Shown here piece by piece: positions 34,764 through 46,782 of a DNA stretch of 64,000 bases (positions within the stretch are counted from its first letter, which is position 1; each line of letters begins with the position of its first letter). Where the stretch lies: positions 186,001-250,000 of the forward strand of contig JAPYKE020000281.1 of NCBI GenBank assembly GCA_028554795.2, written 5' to 3'. This DNA is from Sinohyriopsis cumingii (taxonomy: Eukaryota; Mollusca; Bivalvia; Unionida; Unionidae). Position numbers and translations under genes: made by a program. The notes beneath the pieces were generated by a model, which saw nothing but the letters and a program-made list of their open reading frames with translations, was not told where the DNA came from and did not search any database.

Positions 34764-37509
34764 TCTGACTGTATGCACTTAACATATCCCAAATAAAGGT
34801 TGTTTCCATAATGAATTCGATTATGTATGGTAATATATTTTAATTACTTTGACAGTGGACGGTACTGTCCTACGTATGCAAATGTCCATCCTTGTTTATA
34901 AGTTTCGGAGATCAGACTTATACATTTAGTTGATGATCTATTATTTATTGGTACGTATAGTTGATCTGTGAGGCACATAATTGGCTATATTTCCTTGCAA
35001 TATCCAATACTGTTATTTCTGTCTTAAATCAACTTAGGTATGGTAATATCTTTAATTTCGTACGTTTATCAAAGCTGATTCGGCAGTGAATTATTTGACC
35101 CATTGTGATTTGTTAGAGTCCATCCTCAAAAAAATACCGAATAGGTTATGATAAGAACGTCACCGTGAGTTCATCTTTGATGATGTTTAGATTAACCTGA
35201 TTCATGAGAATGTAAATACAGTTGAAAGTTCAGTACTAAGAACTATATGCATAGACCATATAGGAAATATAATTTTGATCTGAGTCTGCATAGATAATGA
35301 TCTGTAAACCATTATGGACAGAATGGTATAATGTTATTATTTGTTGACTGTGTCATTGATATAAGGGCTGGAGCTTTGTCTTGCAAGATAAATACTCACA
35401 ATAACTTGCAAACATGAACGATTTGTGCAGAATATTTTTTGTCGACCGTCGTCTGCTACAAATCAAACTTCAGGTAGATATCAGGATTCGTTTGCGTGCT
35501 CAAATCAGTTGCATTAAATTGTTGAAGCCAACAGTTGATGCTGGAATTGTGCTGTCGGAAACCGCAAACTTTCAACTTTATTTTTGCAAAGTTTATTTTC
35601 ATTCATACTTTTGCATTCTGAGCACATCGTAGACTGAATTTACTATATGGGACTTTTATCGAACGCTAACATATTTGTAAACGCCTGTTTAAATTTTAAT
35701 TGGACCAATACAATGATCACTCATTCAGCGTGCTCGTGAATCAATTAATGAATTATTATTTAGAGTTTACAACCAGATCCACTTTCCAATTAAAATAAAT
35801 ATGGTTTTCATCCAGGTAATAATGTTATTTACATTTGTCAAAAGGACCTGAATAACACTTGAGTATTCTATCAGTAACATATATACAGGTATGTATTTGT
35901 CCCGATTTAGCGAACACTATTGATGACAGCAAAAAGACAGTAACAAAAGTAATAATAATAATAATAATAATACATAAAAAGTGTCAAATTGCTTTGAACC
36001 AATACCAATTGTGAATTCAATTCGTGAAATTTCAACAAACGTAATTAATTAGTTTTTGATGGCTTCCTTTTCTTTGACAACACGGTCTCTAACATTAATT
36101 TACATATACCCATGTCAGGACTGTCCCCAAATGTAGTTTTTAAAATCCATATCCTCGTTTATGATATTAGCAAAAGAGGTGTGAAAAAATCCAAAACGTA
36201 TATTTTTTTAAAGATTCAATTTTGATCTATTATCCCCAGAATGTACTATCCTAACAAAATTCAAATTTCGTTGTACTAGCGAATCAACAATTATCTTTTT
36301 TCTAAAAGGTGGTTGACGTATAGTGTTTGAAATGCGCGGTTCGTTTTGTTTTGTTTAAACGATAAAATTTGTCTGTTTTAAACGTTCAAAAGTATAGCCC
36401 ATCAGAACCCATGTGTGTCCACACCATCGCCGAATCTTAACAAGTGCGTGAAATTCATTATACATGTTGTTTGTCCAAAAGACGAATAATCTTTACATCG
36501 GGTATGTAGACGTGGTCAGTATATCCTTGACCTTTGTATAGCACTAACTTACAGTATATATTCACTTACACGTAGGGTCAAAGTGCAAAAATATATAGAC
36601 CCTGATTTGTCGTCGTATAATGCAAAGGCAGATCAGGATCTATTTTGTGTTCTACTTATTACACCTAAAAACTGCATCGACCCAAATCTACCAGTGTATT
36701 TTTCGACAGCAGATTTGGGTCTGTGCAGTTTGCAGATGGACTCGACCTATCAACGAGTATGACGGTATCTACTAGTCATTCAAATCACTAAAACGCTTAT
36801 AGTTGTGGTAAATGCATTACACTAAAGAAAACAACATTTTGTAGGTGAAAGAGTACAGGGAAGTTCACTATTACTAGAATGCCTTATTACTCTTGGTATG
36901 TTTTTTGTGGGGGTGGTGGAGGCGTTTGGCATAAGGTACATCAATACATATTGCCAGGCGTGTTTCCTGTCCTTCTTTCTTTAATGCTCGTACAATCCAT
37001 GCAGTTTATAATCATTCCATACCAGACAGTTTTCACTCCTGCTTTCGTCTGTATTACAAAGAACAGATGCTATTGAAACAAATCTAAAAAATAGTAAACT
37101 TTTATATGTCTGTGGAATACTGCACGTTGTGCATTCCACCGTTTCTGAAAGCATCTGTTTAACACTGAGAAAGAAGATCACATAGAATCCACCAGAACCC
37201 TTACATTGTGCACGTCTGTCAAAAGATCAAACATAGCTATTTTACACTGGGGGTGACTATGGTGGTTGCCTGGACAACAAAGAGAAAAAAAAACTTTTCG
37301 TTTCAAATGAATTCTTTAAGGTTGCTCATGCAGCTGTGTGGAAAGGCAAAACACCGACTCGGGCTAAATAGCGGTTAGAAATAGTGGTTAGATCATAACC
37401 AAAACATCAACAACATAACAATCAGAACCCGTTTATTTATGACATATTCTGGGAATACTGAAGGTGTTTCTAATATTTGTTTTTATTGTTAAACGCTTAA
37501 CATCATTTC
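34764..37509. other. Non-coding host interval right of the Polinton
   Basis: No gene is supported. Segments at 35140-35290 and 35295-35640 are diverged relatives of 12510-12680 and 9045-9470 respectively, so a host repeat family flanks the Polinton on both sides. A short (AAT)n lies at 35950-35971. Confidence 0.5.
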
Positions 37510-37720
37510 TACACGCACGATACAGATGGCGGCCTTTAAAACTGGTGACGGAATATCACAGGAAAACCCTTTGAAGAACCACTGACCCACGGGAAGCTGC
37601 TGGCAAGCGTTCACATATACCCACATTAGCCGATCCCGAGACTTGAACTCATCCGGACAGAGGTGAGAGGGCAGTCATCGGTAAAGGCGACCTCTTTAGA
37701 CCACTCGTCCCTCCCGCCAC
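37510..37720 (-). mobile_element. tRNA-derived SINE, copy 2 (minus strand)
   Basis: From 'ctgctggcaagc' through 'cacatatacccacattagccg' and 'ggtaaaggcgacctctttagaccactcg' it matches the SINE at 50255-50515. On the minus strand the head reads CGAGTGGTCTAAAGAGG...GTTCAAGTCTC, an A-box/B-box layout. Confidence 0.75.
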
Positions 37721-38639
37721 TTCTTATAGAACAGTAAACTTAGATCAGAATTATCAAGTTATAGTATGCTAGTCGTTGCAAAACGCAATCAAGTGATGTA
37801 ATTGATTGTGTCAACATTTATACTCGTTTTCACGTTTCAAATGTTTTCAAACTATAGCAAATATAACCAGTATATCTGGCAGAAATATGAATGTATTAAC
37901 CTTAATTGATTATTCCTTTGCTTTACTTACGTACTGGCAGAGGAGTGATGATAAAATTGAAATTAATGCAACAACTGTAATAGTTATACTTGAACATTGC
38001 ATTGATGAGATCTTACATAGATATAAGCCAGACTTACAGGTAATTAAAGTCAGTGATCGAAATTCACGAATAGTCGAAGATCAAGATTTTAAAACTAATG
38101 AAAACTTTATATGCCTACCATCCAAGAATGCAACATATATTTTGTAAAGTGAGGATCTCGAAAGTAAAGAAACTTAATAAGTTTAAAAATAAAAAGAAAC
38201 GAATTTAGTGACACTTTGTGTCAATTCGAATATGCATATTTAAAATGGCAGAGGTTTGTTAGATGTCATTGAAAACTTACTTTTGTCTTACAGCAACGGA
38301 AAAGTGTTCTGATTATGATATTAAATTTCTAGGTATTACAAAATGATTTTCCTTCACTTTTTCCCATTTATTGGATTTTTGAAGTCTCAAATAATTCCCA
38401 CATACAAAATGACATGTACCGTGCATGCACAAGAAATTAGGTTTGATATAAGTGAAATGAATGACGTCAGGTTAATTTTACTTATAGGCTTTCACATGAC
38501 AGTGTGTTGTTTCAAAAATTTAATGAAGAGTTGTAGAATGATAATATCAATGAAGATGCGAAAAATATCAGAGTAGTTTTTAAACACGCAGGGTCGTGCA
38601 CGCATGTTTAACACAAATCATTTTCATGGGATCCAGAAT
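37721..38639. other. Non-coding interval, nothing recognised
   Basis: A 113-codon open frame (37806-38147) exists, but its composition and lack of any recognisable motif give no support for a gene. Confidence 0.45.
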
Positions 38640-39180
38640 ATGTACCTTCTATATAAGTCTATGATAAATAAGCACCTTCTATATAAGTTTATGATAAGTA
38701 AGCACCTTCTATATAAGTCTATGATAAAAAAGCACCTTCTATATAAGTCTATGATAAATAAGCACCTTCTATATAAGTTTATGATAAGTAAGCACCTTCT
38801 ATATAAGTTTATGATAAGTAAGCACCTTCTATATAAGTGTATGATAAATAAGCACCTTCTATATCAGTCTATGATAAATAAGCACCTTCTATATAAGTCT
38901 ATGATAAATAAGCACATTCTATATAAGTCTATGATAAATAAGCACATTCTATATAAGTCTATGATAAATAAGCACATTCTATATAAGTCTATGATAAATA
39001 AGCACCTTCTATATCAGTCTATGATAAATTAGCACCTTCTATATCAGTCTATGATAAATAAGCACCTTCTATATCAGTCTATGATAAATAAGCACATTCT
39101 ATATCAGTCTATGATAAATAAGCACCTTTTATATCAGTCTATGATAAATAAGCACCTTCTATATCAGTATATGATAAATG
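38640..39180 (+). repeat. 30-bp satellite array (about 18 units)
   Basis: The unit gcaccttctatataagtcta + tgataaataa repeats with few changes (ataa/atca, ccttct/cattct). The 30-bp period is a multiple of three, so it keeps a spurious open frame of repeated MINKHLLYKS. Higher-order variants are grouped: 'atataag' units come first and 'atatcag' units last. Confidence 0.95.
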
Positions 39181-39589
39181 ATGTTAATGTTGATTTAGAA
39201 TATACTAACCAGTCGAATCAGCATTTTAAAAGAAAATCGTTTATGAAAAAGAAAACAAAAATATTAAATTACAAAGTGCAGGTGAAAATTATATGGGCTA
39301 ACTCTGATATCAATCTGAACAATGGTTAATTTATTTTAGTGGAATTTTTTAAAGCACTAAGTTTGATATTGGTAAAAGATTTTTCTGATAAAGTAAAACT
39401 ATATTTGTCAGCATCAGAGAATTTGGCTGACTGGTACGTTTTTAATTTTAGATGGTAAAAAAATGAAGAAAAATTAAGCAATTTTGTTCAAAAATCAAAC
39501 ACTGTTAAGATTCCGTATCAGAGGGCATCATGATAAAAATGATAAACATAAATAAATATATTTGATTAAATAAATATTCCTATTTAATA

Positions 39590-39890
39590 TCTCGGGTTTT
39601 TAACTGATTAAATAAATGGGTACCCCTATTAAATGTCATGGAAATATAATCGGTTAAATAAATATCCATGTTCAATGTCATAGGTACATACTCAATTAAT
39701 CAAGTATCCCTGATCAATGTCATGGGTACATAATCGATTAATCAAGTATCCCTGATCAATGTCATGGGTACATAATCGATTAATCAAGTATCCTTGATCA
39801 ATGTCATAGGTACATAATCGATTAATCAAATATCTCTGTTCATTGTCATGGGTATAAGCGATTAAATAAATATCGATGTTCAGTGTCACA
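39590..39890 (+). repeat. 42-bp tandem repeat (about 5 units)
   Basis: Unit 'gtcatgggtacataatcgat' + 'taatcaagtatccctgatcaat'. The three central copies are nearly identical; the outer copies are degenerate. Confidence 0.85.
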
Positions 39891-40199
39891 TACTTGAGTT
39901 CCAGGAAGAACTTTAAACCACAAACTAACAATTATGTCGGGTAGAATTACTATTACATTTTTATTACGGAGTTGACTGTGAGTTTAAACAGAAGAAAACC
40001 TGTATCAACTGACTGACAGATGTGTATGACAAATTTATATGTTAAAATGTTAACATTATAACAAAGTTGTTTAAATTTATGCATCGTCAATTTTAAACGA
40101 GACTACTGTTCAAATATTGTATGATCGTGTAATTGACGATTTACTTGTAATTCTCATCAAAGAATACTTATCTATTTAAGACTGGATCTCGCAAAAACA

Positions 40200-40422
40200 A
40201 AATGTAATAATAATGTAATAATAAGTACACTGGGCCTGCAGTTATATACCAATAATAAGTACTCTAGCCCTGTGGCTTATATGCCTGAACTATGTACTCT
40301 GTGCCCGTGACCTATATGTGTGAAATAAAACTTCTGGGCCTGTGGCCAATACGCCTAAAATAAGACCTCTGGGCCTGTGTGCTATGTACCTGAAATAAGT
40401 ATTATAGGCATGTGGCCTATAC
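40200..40422 (+). repeat. Degenerate ~45-bp tandem repeat abutting the ISL2EU element
   Basis: Five diverged units around 'ctgggcctgtggcctatatgcctgaaataagtac'. It ends right at the candidate left terminus of the DNA transposon (40423). Confidence 0.7.
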
Positions 40423-41262
40423 GGTTGTTCAGCCAGCTATAAATATCGTATGATGTCATTTACCCGCTAGGCATAGCGCCGTCCGCTGAAACATAGAATC
40501 AGCCCTCAGTAAACCTTACTGTTGTTTTCATCGTATTCAAAGCGAGAGCTTGCGTTTTTACTTTAAATAATAGTTGAAAAACACCGTTGTTATGGTATTT
40601 GCCGTAGTGACTCTAGATATGTCAATAAAGATTACATGAAGAAAGTTACTTTCATTCCATTCCCAAACACAAATAAAGATCTTGACAGGTGTCGTCGATG
40701 AGTTAGAGCTTGTGGAAGAGAAAACGTTGACTTGTACTCTTCACTTCGTTGGTGGGAATGGACCCAGCGAGCAGCATCCCGACTCTATGCCTGCGACTTT
40801 AACGCCTATACAGGTAAGTGTTTATGTATGTATACATGTCGGTAACACATACCAAAGCTACATCATATACAGTTTCCTTAGAAACGTGTAATGAACAACC
40901 TTGTCATATTGAAACTGCATGTGAATATGAATGTATTATTAAGACGTTTGTCTTGTGATAAAATTATTCTGCAATGTGGTTGCGTGCATTCTAGTGTGTA
41001 TACTACTTACATCATTTGTTTAACTTTGTTTAATTGGAACCTTTTGACATGTACATAATTACATTCCGAATAGACCCAGTTAATATAAGAAAATTGTGAT
41101 ACCCGACTAAGTTTCCATTTGTCCATTCATTTTTCTTATCATCAATTTTTTTTTAATCCACCTTAATTGCTTCATGGAATTCACAAAACTTTGTAGTTAT
41201 CATGAAGATGTAATGACCTTGTGCAGTTGGAGTATCACATGTATTATTGGATCCCACATTGA

Positions 41263-41312
<50 letters not shown>
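41263..41312. repeat. (GT)n microsatellite
   Basis: About 50 bp of GT dinucleotides with one interruption, in the intron of the transposase pseudogene. Confidence 0.95.
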
Positions 41313-41315
<3 letters not shown>

Positions 41316-42935
41316 GAGGTTTAGTATACAAATGCACTCTCAGCATGCACCATCACCCTCTCCCATTTCTGATCCCATTCCTTCTTTTACTGATTTGTTT
41401 TTCTTTACAGATTCGACGTCTCTGCAACATGAGAAAACCACCCAAAGAGAAAGACATAAATAGTTCGACTAAGAAGCAGCTGAAATTGGACACACATGAT
41501 GTAGCACAAGCACTTCTTGATTTGGCTTGTAGCCCATGGATGCCTCTTACAGATGTGGACTCTCCAAGACAACTGGATACAATCCCACTTATGGCGAGCT
41601 CTCATGATAACGACAGCACATGTGACAGTGTTGTTGTGAGTGAAATGCCATGCACACAAGATGTTGGATGCCAGACAATGCTATTCAAGGACACGCATGT
41701 TGTTAGTCTACGAATAGAGAACAAGTTGTTGCAAAACGAGAACAAGCTGCTGAAATCGGAGCTTCATTTGCTACAAAGTGCCTCAAATAGAGAAATAGAA
41801 ATACCTACTTGGACATATCAGAAGTTGAAGATGATGATCAGAAATATAAATTTTGTATAGGCTTGTCATGGGTCAAGTTCCTGGCATTGTGGTGCTTTAT
41901 AAGCCTTGCAGTCGAACATTTGAAATATTGGTACAGTAAAGGCAGCAAATCGAAAGTCATTTCGGGTGTAAATTGTTGCTTGTCACCCAAAAATGCCTTA
42001 CTAATGACACTGATGCGTCTTAAACTTGGGCTTGTTAATCAGGACCTAGCCTATAGATTTGGTGTTAGCAAGGCTACTGTGTCAAATATTATAACAACAT
42101 GGGTCCAGTTTTTGTACACCCAGTTTTTACCCTTAAACGATTTCATGTTTGCAGAGAGATGCCGTCTGAAGGAAAAAATGACAAGATCCTTTAAAGAAAT
42201 ATAAGAACAAAAGATTGCACAGAATTTTTTGTTTAGCGATCAAGCAATTTTCAAAGACAAGGAAACCTCTATTCCAGATATAAAGCCCATCCACCTTACA
42301 AATTAATCGTAGATGTTGGCCCCAATGGTGCTATAATGTATGTAAGCAATTATATTTTAGAAATATCCATTTCTGACAAGGAAATTGTACTTTAAGGAGA
42401 CCAGAAACCAATGGAAATACAGAATAATAATTAAAGCACTATAGAAGGAAACCTGATTCTGAAGTATCATCTGCGACCGTAATGCCAATATATAAATATT
42501 GGCATATCTTCTTGGAGCTGAATATCCGTGACCTCGTATGCAAAATTATTCAAATCTTATTGCTGCACTATGTATTGTGCTTCTCTGTGGACAAACTTTA
42601 GTGAATGTATGAAAAGAAAACTAGTTATTGGTTATAATAATAGTCTTCTTTTTCTAATAGGTCTCCCTAGGTGGAACAGTGCCTCCAGCATGTTTGTAAA
42701 TCATAATGTATTCAGTTTTGATGAAGTAGTGAGAAAGTATGTTTTCTCAATGACGACAAGAATATTTAATAGTAAGAACTGTATATTGAAATCTCTTTGG
42801 AACTATAACATTCATTTAAATTCTCACATTATTAGTAGATGGAACAAATTACTCTTTAAATGTGCCATTTAATTTCCTTCTTAACACTGCATGGCACAAT
42901 TATTTGTTTTAAATGTATCTGTATACTTGTAGGTA

Positions 42936-42936
<1 letters not shown>

Positions 42937-43005
<69 letters not shown>
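42937..43005. repeat. (AT)n microsatellite
   Basis: Pure AT repeat within the nested element. Confidence 0.95.
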
Positions 43006-43008
<3 letters not shown>

Positions 43009-43197
43009 CTTTTATGTTTACAATGTTTTTACTTTATAATTACATTTTAATTTAGAGGTATGGACTTTGTAGTCGGAAATAAAGAATTCTTATTCTTATT
43101 CTTTTTAAAATTTCCGCGCTTATTCAATTACTTTCGGGGTGTGATGTCATAGTAGCGACTCCAGCATCCCAACTGAGAGTTGCCAGAGTAAAAGACA

Positions 43198-43531
43198 ATG
43201 CCGTTTTGGGTTGCTTACGGGTGTAATAGCACATTAAGAAAAGCCTGTGGAAAACATTTTTCTTTTTCTTTTCCAAAGATAAAGGCATAAAGAAAGTATG
43301 GATACATTATTACAAGTGAGTCGATTTCAAAGCGACACCATACAGCACCCTGTGATCATTACATTTCTAAAGGAATGTTACGAGAACGATCCTGAAAGAA
43401 ATGACAGCTCTAGGATACGCAAATGCTAGGCCTAGACTAAAAGTTGTCGCTGTTCCAGACATGCTGTTGGATATTTTAAATCCTGGGAAAAGTGTTAAAC
43501 GTGTGAGTTACGAAGATAGGCAGAAACCCAA
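43198..43531 (+). pseudogene. Degenerate THAP-domain exon in the nested element
   Basis: ATG CCG TTT TGG opens MPFWVAYGCNSTLRKACGKHF, a THAP start with the C-x4-C pattern altered (W for the first Cys). Pieces FPKI, LCSLHF-like and CYENDPERND follow in shifting frames. Then GYANARPRLKVVAVPDMLLDIL and RVSYEDRQKPK end at a splice donor (aag|gtgac or caa|gtaagtg, 43531). It is unrelated to the THAP exon at 40592, so the region carried two THAP genes. Confidence 0.6.
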
Positions 43532-46189
43532 GTAAGTGACCACAAAATGCAACAATCAATTCACAGATCTTTTATCTACACCAGCAGTGCTAAAAATGTG
43601 ATAGCCCGACACCCAGGGCCCCTCTAATTTTAGTTCGGACCCATCCTGTATTCAAATTTAGGTGCCCGTCGGGTTTGTCGGAAAGAAGTGTTTGCCTGAG
43701 GAAACTTTGATCGCACTGATGGAATGAGTAAATGTATTTTCAAGATGTTGACATACATACCTTAACACGGCACAATCGAAATCAAATCACCTCTGTCCTA
43801 TGTGAAATTGAGATCTGATTTTAATCAAATGGAAGATTTGCTAAAAAAATAAGATTCTAAACCCCTGGCACGGTCACGTTTCGAGAAAACACAGCTTTCA
43901 GTAATCTTAAACAAAAATTAAAAAGTAAAAAAAAAATCAGTCTCTGCCTGTTATACGTAGTATGTATAAACAGTAATCTGTAATGATTGGAACTGATATA
44001 AAACTATCCCTTGAGATGTTTAAATAGCAGCGACTAAAAGAAAAGAGGTCAGTTATAAAAACAAAGTTTCAATTTAACTGGCTGACAATAGAAATTTGGG
44101 GGAGGCTACTATTGGCCCCACCCATTGCCCCAATGTGCGAGCGCCCATGGTTCGCGCCATTTTCTCCCTGTGATACGCCTTATTATCCCCCAGGACAAGA
44201 CCCTTGTATTTTATTCTGGTCAGCTGTGGCTAAACTGCATAATAGCTAACGGTTAGACTTGAGTACACAAGCATAAGGCCAGTGTGACTAATTAACATTT
44301 AATCCTTATCAATTTATTTATCTTGTGAAAAGGACTGCCCTTTGGACATACTTCAAAGAAACCATGTTCTACAATATGTATATGTAAACATCAGCATTGA
44401 TTGGCAAATGCCCTATTTTATTATAACTTACAATGCCTAAGACTTCATTTTAGCAGTTAAAATCTGTTTTTCCCACCTTATTTCCTTAGGTTTAAGTCTT
44501 AAGGCGTGTAACACTGTTTACTGAATAAAATATTTATTCTGAATTAGTTCTTTGGGGGCACATATACTGCGTGGCATATTTTCTTTTATTCCTTCTTTTA
44601 ATTTAATCATGGTAATTAAATTTTACATATACGGTAGAGGAATGGCAGGCGTTAACTGGCCGAGTTTCTTTGGTGGAAATGGAGATTGATTTTGTTTGCA
44701 GAAAAAAGTAAGCAACATTCACAGTGATCATTCATGGGATTTAACACAGTAACCCCTTGAGGTTTTTGTCATTTTCGCCTCAAAATCAAGTAGGAAACAC
44801 ATTTTGAAAGTTATTTCTGAATAGACTCGAAAACACCAAATCCCCGGTCATCTTTCAATAACATACTGCCTAGTTGTGTTAGAAATGTCGTTTTTCATTG
44901 GCTATTTGACTCGCGCATGAGCAGAAGGGTAAAAGTTGGAGGGTTTTTTTTCCATTATTTTTGTACGGAGACCACTCTTTATTCCAAATGCCCATCTTAT
45001 CCTACTTTTTGCAAAGGCTCATCTGTCATACCGGTTTGCCTTAGATCTGAGACCAAAAAGTCTAAAATCCGGACACAAAATCAGATTCCGACCACGGGCG
45101 AATTTTGGGTAGAAAAAAGTCGGGTCCAAAAAATGAGTTTTTTATCTGTATTTTGTAGTGCAACTAGATATTCCAGATTATTTGGTATCATTGCAGAGCT
45201 ACATCTGTCTACCTTTTAGAATACCACCCACTTTAGTGTATCATGCATGATCATAACGCTATAGTGCTCGGCAGTAGGCTACTACCTCCTGCCCCGTTAA
45301 GTCGTCGCTAGGGGTTAATGTTTAAGCGCATTGGTGACAATTTTATTTTTTTCAAATGTTTTTATTACTACAATTTTGTTGTAGTGTTTTAAAAAATCTG
45401 AAATTTACGTGAATAATGTTTAATCTTAACATTCTTTTTACTGAAGAAAAACTCTCGTGTGATATTATTTCGTCACTACAATATTCACAAGTGATAAAAT
45501 AGAATACGGCATCTTTGGATTATATACGTTTTATCGATTTATGTATGTTTTTTTTTTCTTCTTCTGAGAAATGAAAATTGGCAGACATAATGTAATAATA
45601 GGGAGTTCTCTGCGAAAACTCGGGAGATAGTACGAGATCGGGAGGTAGGTGTGGAAATACCCCAATAATTGGGGGTTTTCTCCCGGCTTGAGAGTTGACA
45701 GGTATGAACTGTCCGACCTTGTGGAATTTCAGTCAGGGCTAGTGAGTTTAATTAAGTCACCAGCCCTGGGGCTGGGCCTAAAAAAATTATTTCAGCACTG
45801 ACCAGTACAGTACATAAACTATAATATACCAGACATGTATATACTATCAGATTTGTCAATACGCTATATGTAGCCTGCATGTAAATTACCCTGTGATTGC
45901 ATCATAAGAAGGAAGCTTCTTAATGTTTAAATTAAATACTTATGTATTCTGCTTTGCAGATTTATTTGTGTGATTTTTTGTGTGTGAGAAACTAATGCTT
46001 AAGTTTCGACGGATGAAAACCGTTCTCAATGCCTTTTACACCTCCAAGGTAATGGATATTATTTCACACACAAGTCTGTCCCCGTTCTAGTCTCTTCGCC
46101 CAGAATTCAGTATTATCTCTCAGCGTTTCAGTGTTGGATGTATATTTTCAAGATATCATACCTTCGGTGGTGGTGGTGGTGGTGGTGGT

Positions 46190-46221
<32 letters not shown>

Positions 46222-46782
46222 GGGGGTAGGTAATGAATACGTCATTTACATATAATACGATTGAACCTCATCCTTCTTAAATGAATTTATTGCATTGTGG
46301 TAAATTTTTAATGTTTACATTGGGCGCCATCACTTAATCCTTATCACATTTTTGCACAGCACACGATGTATTAGTATTTATTTAAAAATTACATTGCTTT
46401 TTGTAAAATTCCAAAATATGAAATATGAGTACATTCTTACTGTTGTACTTTTCTGCTGTCAGGTCTTAAACACATTATTAACACACAATTCAACAGACTG
46501 GTTATGAGCATTACTCGGAAGCATATTCAACTTTTGAATTAGCAACCCAACTCTGGTCTCCTCCTGTCTGTCTCGCTCGCCATGTATATGTTTGTATTTG
46601 AGGACTGGCTAGTATTGCATCACGGGACCACGTGATCTGTCGTCGCATCAAAGCTCGGAAATTTACAGAATCGTGGCATCTTCCGCGCAATATAATGACT
46701 ACCTGCCTACGATATTTAAGTTATAAAATTCACAGTCCAATTAAAATTTTTAGAGGATTACATACATAAAAGGAAACTTTTT
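43532..46782. other. Interior of the nested element, no recognised gene
   Basis: Apart from a GGT/GT microsatellite at 46163-46221 I see no domain or conserved frame. It may be intron of the THAP gene or unrelated filler. Confidence 0.45.

Noticed and set aside
38640..39180. CRISPR array
   Set aside because: Units are contiguous with no unique spacers, and the genome is eukaryotic.
38604..39329. Open frames of 92-142 codons across the 30-bp array
   Set aside because: They consist only of the translated satellite (repeated MINKHLLYKS); the period is a multiple of three, so an open frame is expected by chance.
41263..41463. Coding frame across the (GT)n tract
   Set aside because: Valine/cysteine repeats from the microsatellite; the real exon begins after the ttacag near 41410.
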